A stretch of DNA of 64,000 nucleotides from JBGSKY01 sp041740995 (lineage in GTDB: Bacteria > Planctomycetota > Planctomycetia > Pirellulales > Pirellulaceae): assembly GCA_041740995.1 (NCBI GenBank), contig JBGSKY010000274.1, positions 124,001 to 188,000 of the forward strand. Direction: 5' to 3'. Under the pieces are notes generated by a model. The model saw only the letters and a program-made list of their open reading frames with translations. It ran no database searches and had not been told where the DNA came from. Positions 38,401 to 47,617 of the stretch are shown piece by piece (position 1 is the first letter of the stretch; each line of letters opens with the position of its first letter). A program made the translations under genes and the position numbers.

Positions 38401-41400
38401 CCAAAATAGCAATGATCGCAACGTTGGGATCGCCTTGGAACAAGAAGCGTCCAATGCAGTGGCGCCAGGCAGTAATGGAACGATTAACACCGCCCAATTT
38501 TTGGGAGAACTGGCAGCCAACCCTCTTAATTCGGACGAAAATCTACGCCTCGGATATGTTGTCGAGGGTGTGCTCAGCGAGCCAGGCGATCGAGATATCT
38601 ACAGCTTCACTGGTATCGCTGGAACCACGGTTTATCTAGATATCGACAAGACCAAATATACTTTGGATACGGTTCTAGAAGTACTTGACGCTAATGGTGC
38701 GCTGCTAGCCCGGAGCGACAATAGTACAACTGAGCAAACCAATCCGGCCAGCATCTTAACAACCGGCGGTATCGATCCGTCGCTGGTTCGACAGCTGATC
38801 GGAAACGTCAACGGAGCGAGACGTTCGGCGTCTGGGCAAATTATTGAGGATGGAACGTTGAATCCCCGCGACGCGGGTTTGCAACTGACATTGCCAGGTA
38901 CCGTCGGCACACGCAGTAGTTTCTTTTTCCAAGTGCGTTCGGCCAGTATCAACATTGATAATGAAAATGCGGGCCTGACCTCGGGCAGTTATCAAGTGCA
39001 ATTGCGAATGCGGGAAGGTCAAGAGTTTCCAGGCTCGGTTGTGCAATACGCGGATATTCGTTACGCGACCAATGGAGTACACCTACGCGGTCTGCCAGCT
39101 CACTCGCCTTTGCTGGGTGAAATTGGAGAAGACGAATCAACTCGTGCAACGGCTCAGGCAACACACAGCAACGACACCATATTCAGCTATGTTGCCAAGA
39201 CTGGATTAGCCGAGTATTCATCGACGGTTCGTCCGCAGTATGTCGGCAACATCCTTCAGGGCGATCGTCAAGCGATCAGCATTGCTGGCCGTTTGAATTC
39301 CGCCGCTGATCAAGACTATTACATGTTCAGCATCAGTGAACAAGATGTTTTAGGTGGAGTCAACGGAACGACGAGTGTTGTGTTTGATATCGACTACGCC
39401 GACGGTTTGAATCGTCCAGACACGCAACTTGCTCTCTATCGATTGGGCGGAACATCGGCAAGCGAAACTGCCACGCTGATCTACATCGCCGACGATAGCA
39501 ATATTGCTGATGATCAGCGGAAGCCGCTTTCACAGGCCGAAGATCCCTTGGATTTCAGCGCTGGTTCTTCAGGAACGCGTGATCCATTCTTAAACGCCTT
39601 CAGCTTGACTCCAGGCAATTATGCAATCGGAGTTACTTCAAAATCGATTCAGCAATTGTCGCTTCGAGATCCGTTGATCGAACGTTTGCCAGTTGTACAG
39701 CCTGTCGGTCGAGCCTTGATCGTTTCAAGCGCCGCTGGAACGGCGGTTCCATTCACTTTGGCAGGCACATCCGCTGCGGATCAGCCAGCCGCATACTTCC
39801 AATATTCGACGGCAATAGCGAACAATTTCTCGGTGTTTATCCGTAGAGGCGCTGTCCTGACGCCGGCTACATACACAATTCCAATCACCGCCGATTCACA
39901 GTTTCGTCAAGCGAAGATTAATCTCGCCGCATTTGCTGGACAAGATAATCTGGAAATTGTTTTCCGAGACAACAACGGCACGCCAGATAACATCCGAAAC
40001 GTGAGAATTGGGTTTGCCGAACGTGGCGAAGCAATTCGAAATGCTCCTTCGTACGCAACATATGGCGGTGCTCAACCAACGTTGATCCAAAACGATATTT
40101 ATCTAGGTCAAACGACGACTGCCGCGACGCCAAACGTTACAGTGGGCGGATTTGCGAATCTTCCCAACGATGCTGATCCGACGACCAATCCACCTGGACA
40201 GATGCGCGATCGAATAATCGATCTGACCCAAATCACGGCGGATATGTTGCCGACGCTTTATATCCAAACGACTTCCATAAACGCTCAGACAACGCAGGTC
40301 TACATTCAAAGCAACGCCGGTGTGCAGCTTGTAGCTTCCTTGGTCAGCTTTGATACAACGCTTCCCAATCCAGTGGCCCTGGATCCTTTCCGTGCTACCG
40401 CGATTGACTTGAGAGCTTATGTCGGTCAGACGATCACCATCACGGTCCGCGGTGGAGGAACAGGGGTTGGCGATGTTGTGTCGGTGAACGCAGCCGTTGG
40501 ATTCAACGCCATTGGTGTCCTTACAAATCCGCCCGCCAACTCAGTTGGAGTTGGCGAGTACCAACTGGAAATCCGACGTGGGGATAAGACCAGTTTGACA
40601 TCGACCAACGAACGCGATACGGCATCCATTAGTTTGATTGCGCCAGCGGTCACAGCGGCCTTGGATGGAACAACATTTACCGTCAGCGACGGAGCCGATC
40701 GATTTGTTTTTGAATACAGTCTTGATAATCGCGTTGGTCAAAACCGAGTCATCGTTCCAATTACGGCTGGGGGTACATCAGCGCAGGTTGCCACGGCAAT
40801 CCGCAATGCGATTAACTCTAATGGTGTCCAATCAAGATTGAACGTCACCGCCGCCGGTGAAGATGGATTGGTGACCGGTAATTTGACTAGCGCTCGCGTC
40901 AATCTGTTTGGTGAAGTCTTCGTCACTGGAATTACGACTGTTCAGTCTAATGGTGATGGCGATAAGAACTTGGAACGCGATCAAGGCCAAGTGTTGATCG
41001 TCAACAGCTTCTTCCGCCAAAATCGCGACTACGGCGTTGTGACTGAGGCTGGCAAAGGCCAGTACGATCCACGAGATACAGTTGATACTTTCTCAGCCGG
41101 TGGTGGATTAATGGACAACGGTGATGTTGTCAATCCGAACGCGATCATCCAGTCGCGTCCGCGATTGGTTGGTACAGCGCCGGGCGCGGTTAGGAATCTG
41201 CAACAGCTTAATACAACGCTGACCGGCGGTTTCACGACTGGTATTATCATTTCGAGTAATGTGATCGAGGGCAGCGGTCTAGGCGGAATTCATATCGCCG
41301 GTGAGAACCCAATTTGGCAAATCACGCCCGCGATTTTGCCACCGCTTGATGCATCGCTGGGTGATATTATCAACACTCACTTTGGTTCGTCCGTCAATGA

Positions 41401-44400
41401 TCAAGATACGTTCATCATCGATTCGGGCCGAAATCGGGCAATCTTAGAATTTGATGACGTTGCTGGTGCTCCGACTACCCAACCAAACTATGGTAGCGGA
41501 CAAGCCGGCGGAAATGGTTTGAATAATCCGGACGCCGTTCCGGTGTATTACCGCGAAGATGCTGGCGCCGCTGACCTTCGATCACCGACAGTCGGCTGGG
41601 GATTCTCGGCCTATGAAGTCTTGCAAGGGCTGCGTGATTCGATTCTCGGTAGCGTGTTGGTAACTAACGGCACGACTCAAAATATCACGGCAACTATTGC
41701 CATGTCGACGTTAGGACCTGCCAACATTCCGGCGAACGCTGGTACAGCACCAAACTTTCCTAATTATACGGAATTTTTGAGCTTCAATGTTCCGAATTAT
41801 GCCAACCGTCCGGCGTTGTATTTGGAAGGCGTTAGCAACCTTTATTATCAACCAGGCCAGGTAAACAACGGCGGCATTTGGGATATTCGACGCGTTGATC
41901 GTGCGGAAGCACCGCAGCCGTTTGTTCGCGCCTTGAACAATACGATCTACGGCAACGACGGCCGTCAGAGCTTCAATCCGGACGCGGGTGTGTCAGAGCC
42001 AAATGATACGATTGCGACTGCTGTAAACACGCAACAAGGTATCGCTCAGAATCCGATTTCGTATAACGTTAACGGAATTATTGGGGACTCAACCAGTGTC
42101 CGCGATCAAACCCAAGATGTTGATTTCTATCAGTTCCATTTGGACATCGGCGAACGAGTTCGAATTGACGTCGATACAACAAATACGGTCGATACATCGC
42201 TGCGGATTTTCGACTCCAATGGTCGCCCGGTTGATTTGAATAATGGAGTCGGCACACCGCGATATGTTGTCAACGCGGCCGCAGCGCCTGGCGAGACTGC
42301 AGGGGTTGATCCGTATATCGACTACACAGCAATTGTTGGCGGGACGTACTATGTTGGAGTGAGTGCGGCAGGCAATATTAGCTACAATCCGAACAGTTTG
42401 GCCGATCGCGCTGCTGGTTCAGGAACGGGCGCTTATCAATTGAGCTTGCAGGTCTCGCATCCACAGACTTTTACGATCGATGTTCAAGATGCTGCTTCGT
42501 ACGTAGATGGTTCTACATTCCAAGTCTTGCAAGTGCCTGACATCAACGCAACCGTTGGGCAAGTTCGAACATTCGAATTCACTCGGACGGGAGCTTTCAC
42601 TGCCGGTAACATTCCGGTGTTCATCGGTCCCAACTATAAGACGGCAGACGTTGCAAGATCGATCGCGACAGCAATCAGCAACGCCGGTCTGAACAATACT
42701 CAAAACCTCCCTAACCCAGGTTTTGCAGATGCGAATCCGTTGTTGCCAGTCTCGGCAGTAGCCTTGGGTGGTATCGACGGGATCGGGCCGGGGCTTCGAT
42801 TGTTCCCAGGATCCGTTCGAAACGATTCGACATTCGTTCTTCCGGCCAGCTACGGTGGCAAGGGTATTGGGTACGAACATCTACCGCAATTCGCGCAAGG
42901 ATCCGGTCCGTTTGGTTTTGGTCCGACGGCAGCCGACGGCTTGGGCACGACGGAAAAATGGGTTGTAGTCAGCAACGCTGCTGCGGTTCGCGGCAACGGT
43001 GTTTTGCGTGTTGACCCGGAAGAAGGCGCGAATAATAACTTAGACCAATTGCTGCCAGAAACGGGTATTTTGGTCACCGGCGGTGCCTCGCCATCGTTGA
43101 TCAACAACGTATTCTTGAACGTTCAGACACCAATCGTTCGCGAAGAAACACGATCTACGCAACCGCTAGACGCGCACATTCAGCCTGCTGCATTCGGATC
43201 GACTGCGCAAGATCGACATCCACGACCCAGTGAAGTGATCATCGGTGGTTCAATTTATCAGAACATCGAAACAGCGACCGCGCTCAATCGCCAGAACGAC
43301 GGCATTGAAGCGGGGCCAACCAATGTTCCCAACACCGCTGCGGACTTCAACAACACAATCGGTGGTCGAGTAAGGTTGGTTGTTGATGCAGCCGGATCGA
43401 ATTTCATTCCGGTTCCCAATTCGCTGTTGATCGATAGTTCATTGTCGGACTTAAAAGAACGCGATAGCTTCCAAACGATTAAGTCCGTTGCGGGTATTTC
43501 GCCTTCGCCAATAAAAGCGCCATCGACTGATGCAAGTGGTCAATTGCGAGTCGATGATCCGACATTCGCGCCACCGCAAGGCTTTGGTGGAAACGTGTTT
43601 ATTGATCGTGGTGCGTTGGATCGAGCAGACTTTACTGGTCCATCGGCCGCGTTACTTGAACCGCTGGACAACGATGCTGCTGGCAACGATATCTCGTCAG
43701 ACATTTCGTTTGTGCGACTCGAAAGCGGTATTCTTTCACAAATTCGACTTCAACTGCTCGATGGTTTCGATTCATCAGAACCGTTCGCAGGACTTGGAAT
43801 TGATGATTCGACCGTTGTTGGTTCCGATGAATCCGGTCTACGTAGTCCTGGCGCGGCCATCACTCTGACAGAGAACGGACGATTGCTGACCGAAGGCGTT
43901 GATTATACATTTTCGTACAATGCGACGACCAATGAATTAGTGCTTACGCCATTAGCAGGTGTGTTCCGAGAAGGACGCGTATACGAAGTCACGCTGAACA
44001 ATCGCGATCGCTTTGTGATCAATACACCAAGCGGCGAGCAAGTTCGCGATGGCGATCAATTTACGGTTGTTGACAGCTTGGGCGGACGGGTCGTATTCGA
44101 ATTTAATACGGGCTACCAGCTACAGCTTCCGTTGGCCGTTGGATTCAACATTCCGCAGGCGGGCGGTGGCCCTGGCGGAGTTCAAGACGGTGGACGATTC
44201 AGCGTTCAAATTGGAAGCCAGATCGTCACTTTCGAATTTGACAACAACAATAATTTTGTCAACGGAAACATTCCGATTCCGTTCTTCATCACCGATAGTC
44301 AATCCGAAATTGCTGGCCGGATCATTACCGCGATCAGGACGACAACTCTGCCGTTGACACCTGTTTATCAAGCCAGCGGCTTCCTGTCGCTCGGGGCACC

Positions 44401-47400
44401 AACGGGCACAACCGTCGATGGAACGAATTCCTCGCTGACGCAACCGTCTGAAACACTTGGCTTCCGTGTGCCAAGTCCTGCTGCTATCACTGATGGTCAA
44501 ACCTTTACGATCTCAGATAGCGAAAAGACGGTTACCTTTGAATTTAACAGCACTGGTGGATTCACTGCTGGACGAACGGAAGTAAATATCGCCGGTTTCA
44601 CGACGCTAGGTCAAGTTACCAATGCGATCTTGGCCGCCATTCAGAGGACAGCACTGCTGGTCAAACCTCAGGTGCTCTCGCAGAGTCTGTTATATTTGGG
44701 ACTTACCAAATCAGGTTCCGCTTCTGCGGGCACGTCACCACTTGGTGTCGTCGGCATTGCACGTGGTTTAATTGATGGCCAGACAATCAGCATCACCAAC
44801 GGTGCAAACACGGTTGTGTTTGAATTTGACACCAACGGTAGCACGGCTACTGGTAACCGTTCGGTACCTTTCACGGTCAATCAAACGGCTGAACAAATCG
44901 CCACAACGCTTGCACGGTCGATCAGTCAATCTAGCTTAGGATTTGAGGCACGTGGTTTAGCCAGTGGCGCCGTTGTTCTGGCGGCCACGAACCAACTGGT
45001 GATCGATCTTGCAACCAGTCCAAACATCGGACTAAGTGGAAATCCTGCCGTTTCTTCAAAATCGACTTTGACTGTCGGAGCGAATGTTGCGGACGGCCAA
45101 TTCTTTACGATAACTCGCGATGGAACAAGCGTAACATTCGAGTTCAACAATACATCGTTGAACAACGGTTCGGTCGCCGGGCGAACACAGATTTTGTACA
45201 GCAACGCGAGCACGCCAACTCAGATCGCTGGAGCGATTCGGTCGGCCATTCAATCGTCGCGACTGAGTTTAACGGCGACGTCCTCGACTAATTCGGTGCT
45301 GATTAACGATGATCCGCTGACGAGTTACAACCTGACCGGTGCACCAAGCTTGACGTTAAGTGGCGTGCCAGGTGGAGTGATCGCGGTGAACATCGCCAGT
45401 GATCCGGCCTTTACTTCAGCGGAAGTCGCTTCGGCGATTGTTCGAGCGTTGACGCTTGCAACTAACGCATCCAATCCGAATCTCGTGTTTACTAGTCTAA
45501 AGGCAGCGACCCGTGGCGGTGCGAGCCTCTTCCTAGAAAACGCGGTTAGCGTCAGTCAGGATGTTTCGAGCTACTTCTTGCGTGGAATCCAAGATTTGGC
45601 AGGTAACTTCTTGAGGCCAAACCGTATCAATGACGAAACTCAGTTTACAATTTTGACGCCAGGTATCGTGCTCGATTTTGGTGATGCTCCTGACCCGTTC
45701 TCGTCCTTTGCAGGCCAGTATCCAACCTTGTCGGAGAATGGTGGGGCGTCGCACGTCGTCTTCGATGGCGGGGTTCGGTTGGGAACCAATGTCTCGACGG
45801 AAACCGATGGCAAGCCGACGCCAAACGCATTGGGCGATGATGGAGATGACGGTGTTGTATTCAGCTCTGCTGCGGTATTCCCGGTTGGCTTTGAAAGTTC
45901 GGCGTTGTTGTCGCGACAGTTGCCTGCGAACATCACGGTAACACTGTCGGGGCCAGGTTTTGTAGATGCTTGGGTGGACTTCAATGCCGATGGCGATTGG
46001 AATGATCCAGGTGAGCAGATTCTCACCAACGAAGCATTCTTCTCTGATTCGCTAAGCCGTACGTTTACTATTAACGTACCGCTCGGGAGCCCGTTATTCA
46101 TCGATCCTACTTTCTCGTTCGCACGATTCCGAGCCAGTTCTAGCGGCGGCTTGCTGCCGACTGGATTAGCGACGAGCGGTGAAGTTGAGGATTACCGGAT
46201 CACATTGCTTCCAAACAGCTCAGCGCCCACGGTAGCCACTCCGATTCCTAATCAAACGATCAATGAAGATGCCGCGCCACTGCGCATTCCATTGACGCCA
46301 GGCGTTTTCCGTGATCCTGACAGTTTCGATCGATTGACCTTTACAGCATCCAGCAGTAACACGGCAATCGCGACTGTTCGAATCGATGGTAACGACTTGT
46401 TGGTAACGTTGGTGCCAAATCAAAACGGTGTTGTCAACATCACAGTTACTGCAACGGATCTAACAGGTTTCTCGGTCTCGGATACGTTCCAGTTAACCAT
46501 CAATCCGCAAAACGATGCTCCGACTGGGGTCGCAGATAGCTATTCAGTACCGATCAATCGTTTCATCGATACTACCGATCCGCTCGGTACGATTACCGAA
46601 GGGGCGCAAGACAACGGAGTACTCGCCAATGATATAGATATCGATGGAGACGCGTTGACTGCGGTACTAGTGACTGGCCCAACGCGTGGCACTTTGACAC
46701 TGCGGTCAAATGGTACTTTCCTGTATCGTCCGCCGTCCAATGCAGTGATTGGACAGACTGATACCTTTACCTATCGTGCAGTCGATCCATCCAACGCAAG
46801 CTCGGCTGCAATCACAGTCACGATCACGTTTGCCGAACGAGGAATCTCGCCGCATTACAATCGGGCTTTCCCAACGGACGTCGTACCAGGCGATGCACCG
46901 GGGATCACGTCACCGATTGATGCCTTGTCAATCATCAATTTCCTTAACGCAAACCGTGGACGGACGGCGATTCCGGTTGACGAACTAACTTACACTCCAC
47001 CACCATTCCGTGATGCCAATAATGACTTTGTCATCAGTGCGTTGGATGTGTTGGCGGTCGTAAATTACTTAAACAACCAATCACGTCGCGGCTTAGGCAA
47101 CGGCGAAGGCGAATCGGTTTCGTCTACACCTGTTTCCGTTTCGAACTCAGTCGTCGTCGCACCGCCGATAGCATCGATCGATGTGATGGCACCACAATCA
47201 ACGGCCGCAATTTCCGCAAGTACTTCGATCTTGACGATCGAACCTAGCCCTGCGATTGTCGCGATGACTAACGTCCCAAAAACTGCTTCCAAGCCTGCTG
47301 CAGCGTTGCTCGACGAAGCTTTTGCGGATTTCGATGCCAGTGATGATGAACTGATCGGCGATTTCGCATCAACGGTCAAGTCGGTCAGCACCAGTATCAC

Positions 47401-47452
47401 AGATTCGGTCTTCATTGACCTGTCTGATACGACGGCTAAAAAGAAAAAATAG
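32405..47452 (+). CDS. Giant LEPR-XLL/dockerin extracellular protein (5015 residues)
   Basis: A very large surface or secreted protein. Residues 34-46 (SLFEGLEQRQMLA) are a LEPR-XLL-like N-terminus of giant planctomycete proteins. Around 610-735 lies a matrixin-like domain whose zinc motif is lost. Pre-peptidase (PPC)-like domains occur near 762-1000, 2045-2200, 2279-2415 and 3194-3352, each with DxDxYxF and YYxGVSxxGN. Right-handed beta-helix-like stretches fill about 1180-2030. A ~100-residue domain with the core DGxxFxIxxxxxxVxFEF recurs, four times in tandem at about 3927-4301. Then come a GEVEDY domain (about 4424-4602), two Ig/cadherin-like domains (about 4607-4813), a dockerin-like pair (about 4822-4897, SPIDALSIINFLN and FVISALDVLAVVNYLN) and a C-terminus ending KKKK. 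A terminator follows. Role is probably adhesion or extracellular scaffold (inference). Confidence 0.92.
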   Translation: MTNRKSRNLSSFPSFDRSDARSSKRKALSQLRQSLFEGLEQRQMLAVGPQLIGVQPNNSDLIENGVVRNVAPRELTFRFDDAQVIDPSTVSGIRISRAGGDGSFVVNSAVTDFGTSGDAAVQLTAKVSGQSLVVRTARSDLGAAGVPLFGVSGTTLTITLNSNSASSITVQQLINAINASPIASGLVSAKLSGGFGSAAIDSRNAVAASPINLSQNSDIVLTPGAIQVGLAPNDNEVTYRFAEELPDDLYRIEVFGFDDAPRGVVGLRNVGTRDLFVPSQPGTRQETIDFRLDLGTKITGVVPQPVVRTGSGTLSQLRDTIVVYFDGDSQFVGSTAAGVPFAISVENPSYYQLIYTSDSVRNTDDVVFKPTSVKYNAIANTATLKFEKDINNLPGSLPNASFRLRVGTRETLPSAVNPISPVRSSGTASIVTDFNSNGAVRLRISSQLPGEGVTQPNLLITKQTSSTPVVISVSGVRVTASLNPTATANDLILAIRGNAAASNLIALALDSGSVSTVIGSLYINYGPLQTVGLGDTFTTASDLGLIGSSTVGQTSLYIGSSIEPTSYSFNLPGASDDLGHRDLGNNFENHVNQAFGLNGADNVTGVTTISYNFQRIYGSDSSGQLTNSITENQRQRIREAISLWANYLGVQFVETANRGITFATGALSAVTGAGARTEGALNFGVRIDPTFNNSLLVMQASRNWKDKYGEDYFRHAMAAIGELLGLTHAGDLPPSVLMSLNAPFLDGDTTTTARNSEPIFPSPQDIVHGQFVHRPDSNDVDLYKFNVDFGPNGESRVGLLTAETFAERLTNSSSLDTYLQLYKERQATATSNFNTGENFQLKFTAVQPGKLGNNLQIFVTTSSRSSGGVLISVGDNSITLDLNSRAGLVSTGRDVISAIRANLLASRLVTVDLVAGSVLTTVGDRAITYSPITLRGGDVELIAQNDDYFSEDSLIRASLSSGVYYLGVSASGNDSYNPTISGTGFGGRTQGNYAIRLNFRAQVDANDAIRDIATGFVGDTAVTFDGDSDGQPGGVYNFWFETRPLDRALSANGGGNTPGLEGKIITITNSNGQVARFEFSADAIVGSNNTRISYANNPSPSALITAIVNAINSRTGFGVTATQSVPTSKTLVLKGERSISLSTGLTVLDIQGKTIFVDKSAATAADGSLTRPFNNLAGAGVNAFAATLPGDIVRVVGNGGNDGLIETVGDNFAYEIGFGLLPNTVLSDGATLDVPKGTILMVDPGAIFKMRRSRIGVGSTNLGIDRSNGAIQVLGTPVLTDAQGNAIRQANGTFAKGDVYFTSWLDQSIGLDTFGPNTTPGPSDWGGIAIRRDVDDAAGRSNPEDEGIFINYVNHADIRYGGGGNIVIDGVQQVVNAIQIVDVRPTITNNQLSFNSDSAMSAAPNSFEETRFTEARYQNKGLFTPDYDRVGPDIHGNRLVNNSVNGLFVRVVTPAGGTTRTLTVPGRFDDIDIVHVITQNLLIESTPGGLLVDQFVPDVSLASGFATSGGTLGGGNYNYRITFVDRNGYETISSAALPLVNISGGNNAVSIGGLPAVTTEYKTRRIYRSSNGGVGPYSLIGELDGTSSEFLDRGTNLGGTLETSRIGATAVTRPRLDASLIIDPGTVVKLAGARIEIGHDALLLAEGTADLPIVFTSRSDDRFGAGGTFDTTNNGSATAPQAGEYGGIYASPTSFVSLDYVTLAFGGGVTPVEGSFRAFNVLELQQATGRVTNSTFETNANGVGGQGNDERNGRLTNLPATLLARGTQPILIANSFIDNLGDAITLDANSFGSELQGDTGRQSGAIDRFGSYDENRGPLLRENRFSNNQINGLVIRGDNRSQNASQFGGYTVPATGVVLSIEELPSDELIVESVWDDTDIVHVLREGIFINNDSHGGGLRLQSAPNQSLVVKLDGPGSNFDPLRGAGITATGDLTSISDRIGGTLHLLGQPGFPVIITSLKDDTVGAGLKPDGRPQSDTNNDGIASTPQPGDYRGILLDQNSNDRNVGIALEQEASNAVAPGSNGTINTAQFLGELAANPLNSDENLRLGYVVEGVLSEPGDRDIYSFTGIAGTTVYLDIDKTKYTLDTVLEVLDANGALLARSDNSTTEQTNPASILTTGGIDPSLVRQLIGNVNGARRSASGQIIEDGTLNPRDAGLQLTLPGTVGTRSSFFFQVRSASINIDNENAGLTSGSYQVQLRMREGQEFPGSVVQYADIRYATNGVHLRGLPAHSPLLGEIGEDESTRATAQATHSNDTIFSYVAKTGLAEYSSTVRPQYVGNILQGDRQAISIAGRLNSAADQDYYMFSISEQDVLGGVNGTTSVVFDIDYADGLNRPDTQLALYRLGGTSASETATLIYIADDSNIADDQRKPLSQAEDPLDFSAGSSGTRDPFLNAFSLTPGNYAIGVTSKSIQQLSLRDPLIERLPVVQPVGRALIVSSAAGTAVPFTLAGTSAADQPAAYFQYSTAIANNFSVFIRRGAVLTPATYTIPITADSQFRQAKINLAAFAGQDNLEIVFRDNNGTPDNIRNVRIGFAERGEAIRNAPSYATYGGAQPTLIQNDIYLGQTTTAATPNVTVGGFANLPNDADPTTNPPGQMRDRIIDLTQITADMLPTLYIQTTSINAQTTQVYIQSNAGVQLVASLVSFDTTLPNPVALDPFRATAIDLRAYVGQTITITVRGGGTGVGDVVSVNAAVGFNAIGVLTNPPANSVGVGEYQLEIRRGDKTSLTSTNERDTASISLIAPAVTAALDGTTFTVSDGADRFVFEYSLDNRVGQNRVIVPITAGGTSAQVATAIRNAINSNGVQSRLNVTAAGEDGLVTGNLTSARVNLFGEVFVTGITTVQSNGDGDKNLERDQGQVLIVNSFFRQNRDYGVVTEAGKGQYDPRDTVDTFSAGGGLMDNGDVVNPNAIIQSRPRLVGTAPGAVRNLQQLNTTLTGGFTTGIIISSNVIEGSGLGGIHIAGENPIWQITPAILPPLDASLGDIINTHFGSSVNDQDTFIIDSGRNRAILEFDDVAGAPTTQPNYGSGQAGGNGLNNPDAVPVYYREDAGAADLRSPTVGWGFSAYEVLQGLRDSILGSVLVTNGTTQNITATIAMSTLGPANIPANAGTAPNFPNYTEFLSFNVPNYANRPALYLEGVSNLYYQPGQVNNGGIWDIRRVDRAEAPQPFVRALNNTIYGNDGRQSFNPDAGVSEPNDTIATAVNTQQGIAQNPISYNVNGIIGDSTSVRDQTQDVDFYQFHLDIGERVRIDVDTTNTVDTSLRIFDSNGRPVDLNNGVGTPRYVVNAAAAPGETAGVDPYIDYTAIVGGTYYVGVSAAGNISYNPNSLADRAAGSGTGAYQLSLQVSHPQTFTIDVQDAASYVDGSTFQVLQVPDINATVGQVRTFEFTRTGAFTAGNIPVFIGPNYKTADVARSIATAISNAGLNNTQNLPNPGFADANPLLPVSAVALGGIDGIGPGLRLFPGSVRNDSTFVLPASYGGKGIGYEHLPQFAQGSGPFGFGPTAADGLGTTEKWVVVSNAAAVRGNGVLRVDPEEGANNNLDQLLPETGILVTGGASPSLINNVFLNVQTPIVREETRSTQPLDAHIQPAAFGSTAQDRHPRPSEVIIGGSIYQNIETATALNRQNDGIEAGPTNVPNTAADFNNTIGGRVRLVVDAAGSNFIPVPNSLLIDSSLSDLKERDSFQTIKSVAGISPSPIKAPSTDASGQLRVDDPTFAPPQGFGGNVFIDRGALDRADFTGPSAALLEPLDNDAAGNDISSDISFVRLESGILSQIRLQLLDGFDSSEPFAGLGIDDSTVVGSDESGLRSPGAAITLTENGRLLTEGVDYTFSYNATTNELVLTPLAGVFREGRVYEVTLNNRDRFVINTPSGEQVRDGDQFTVVDSLGGRVVFEFNTGYQLQLPLAVGFNIPQAGGGPGGVQDGGRFSVQIGSQIVTFEFDNNNNFVNGNIPIPFFITDSQSEIAGRIITAIRTTTLPLTPVYQASGFLSLGAPTGTTVDGTNSSLTQPSETLGFRVPSPAAITDGQTFTISDSEKTVTFEFNSTGGFTAGRTEVNIAGFTTLGQVTNAILAAIQRTALLVKPQVLSQSLLYLGLTKSGSASAGTSPLGVVGIARGLIDGQTISITNGANTVVFEFDTNGSTATGNRSVPFTVNQTAEQIATTLARSISQSSLGFEARGLASGAVVLAATNQLVIDLATSPNIGLSGNPAVSSKSTLTVGANVADGQFFTITRDGTSVTFEFNNTSLNNGSVAGRTQILYSNASTPTQIAGAIRSAIQSSRLSLTATSSTNSVLINDDPLTSYNLTGAPSLTLSGVPGGVIAVNIASDPAFTSAEVASAIVRALTLATNASNPNLVFTSLKAATRGGASLFLENAVSVSQDVSSYFLRGIQDLAGNFLRPNRINDETQFTILTPGIVLDFGDAPDPFSSFAGQYPTLSENGGASHVVFDGGVRLGTNVSTETDGKPTPNALGDDGDDGVVFSSAAVFPVGFESSALLSRQLPANITVTLSGPGFVDAWVDFNADGDWNDPGEQILTNEAFFSDSLSRTFTINVPLGSPLFIDPTFSFARFRASSSGGLLPTGLATSGEVEDYRITLLPNSSAPTVATPIPNQTINEDAAPLRIPLTPGVFRDPDSFDRLTFTASSSNTAIATVRIDGNDLLVTLVPNQNGVVNITVTATDLTGFSVSDTFQLTINPQNDAPTGVADSYSVPINRFIDTTDPLGTITEGAQDNGVLANDIDIDGDALTAVLVTGPTRGTLTLRSNGTFLYRPPSNAVIGQTDTFTYRAVDPSNASSAAITVTITFAERGISPHYNRAFPTDVVPGDAPGITSPIDALSIINFLNANRGRTAIPVDELTYTPPPFRDANNDFVISALDVLAVVNYLNNQSRRGLGNGEGESVSSTPVSVSNSVVVAPPIASIDVMAPQSTAAISASTSILTIEPSPAIVAMTNVPKTASKPAAALLDEAFADFDASDDELIGDFASTVKSVSTSITDSVFIDLSDTTAKKKK
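34556..34588 (+). other. Degenerate zinc-metallopeptidase motif inside the giant protein
   Basis: Codons 718-728 read AAIGELLGLTH, aligning with the metzincin motif HExGHxxGxxH. The first His and the Glu are both Ala, the second His is Glu, and only H728 remains. The preceding ~110 residues (ENQRQRIREAISLWANYLGVQF) fit a matrixin-like domain start. The domain is probably non-catalytic. Confidence 0.6.
44182..45305 (+). repeat. Four tandem copies of a ~100-residue FEF domain in the giant protein
   Basis: Protein-level repeats beginning about 44182, 44490, 44773 and 45091. Each opens with DGxxFxI/V, a short loop, then V(T/V)FEF and a Gly/Asn turn, a strand (IPIPF, TEVNI, SVPFT, TQILY) and a helix with IAGxIxxAI. 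A shorter copy precedes them near 44045, and diverged copies lie near 35580, 40660 and 42500. DNA similarity is low, so the repeats are old. Confidence 0.7.
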
Positions 47453-47482
47453 TTAGCCGGCAACGAACGAAATTGCAATCAA

Positions 47483-47529
47483 CGCAGCCTGCCGAAGAAT
47501 AATAAACTTCGTCAGGCTGCGTTTTTATT
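47483..47529 (+). terminator. Rho-independent terminator after the giant gene
   Basis: CGCAGCCTGCCGAAG (47483-47497) pairs with CTTCGTCAGGCTGCG (47507-47521) with a single mismatch across a 9-base loop, followed by TTTTTATT. It lies 31 bp after the stop codon. Confidence 0.9.
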
Positions 47530-47617
47530 GGTTGAGGTTGATTCGCTAAGCTTGAGAAGTCCTAGGTTTGTGTCACATTTCTGTGCAACACCTATTTTCG
47601 GTCCTTTTGCGGGTCAC

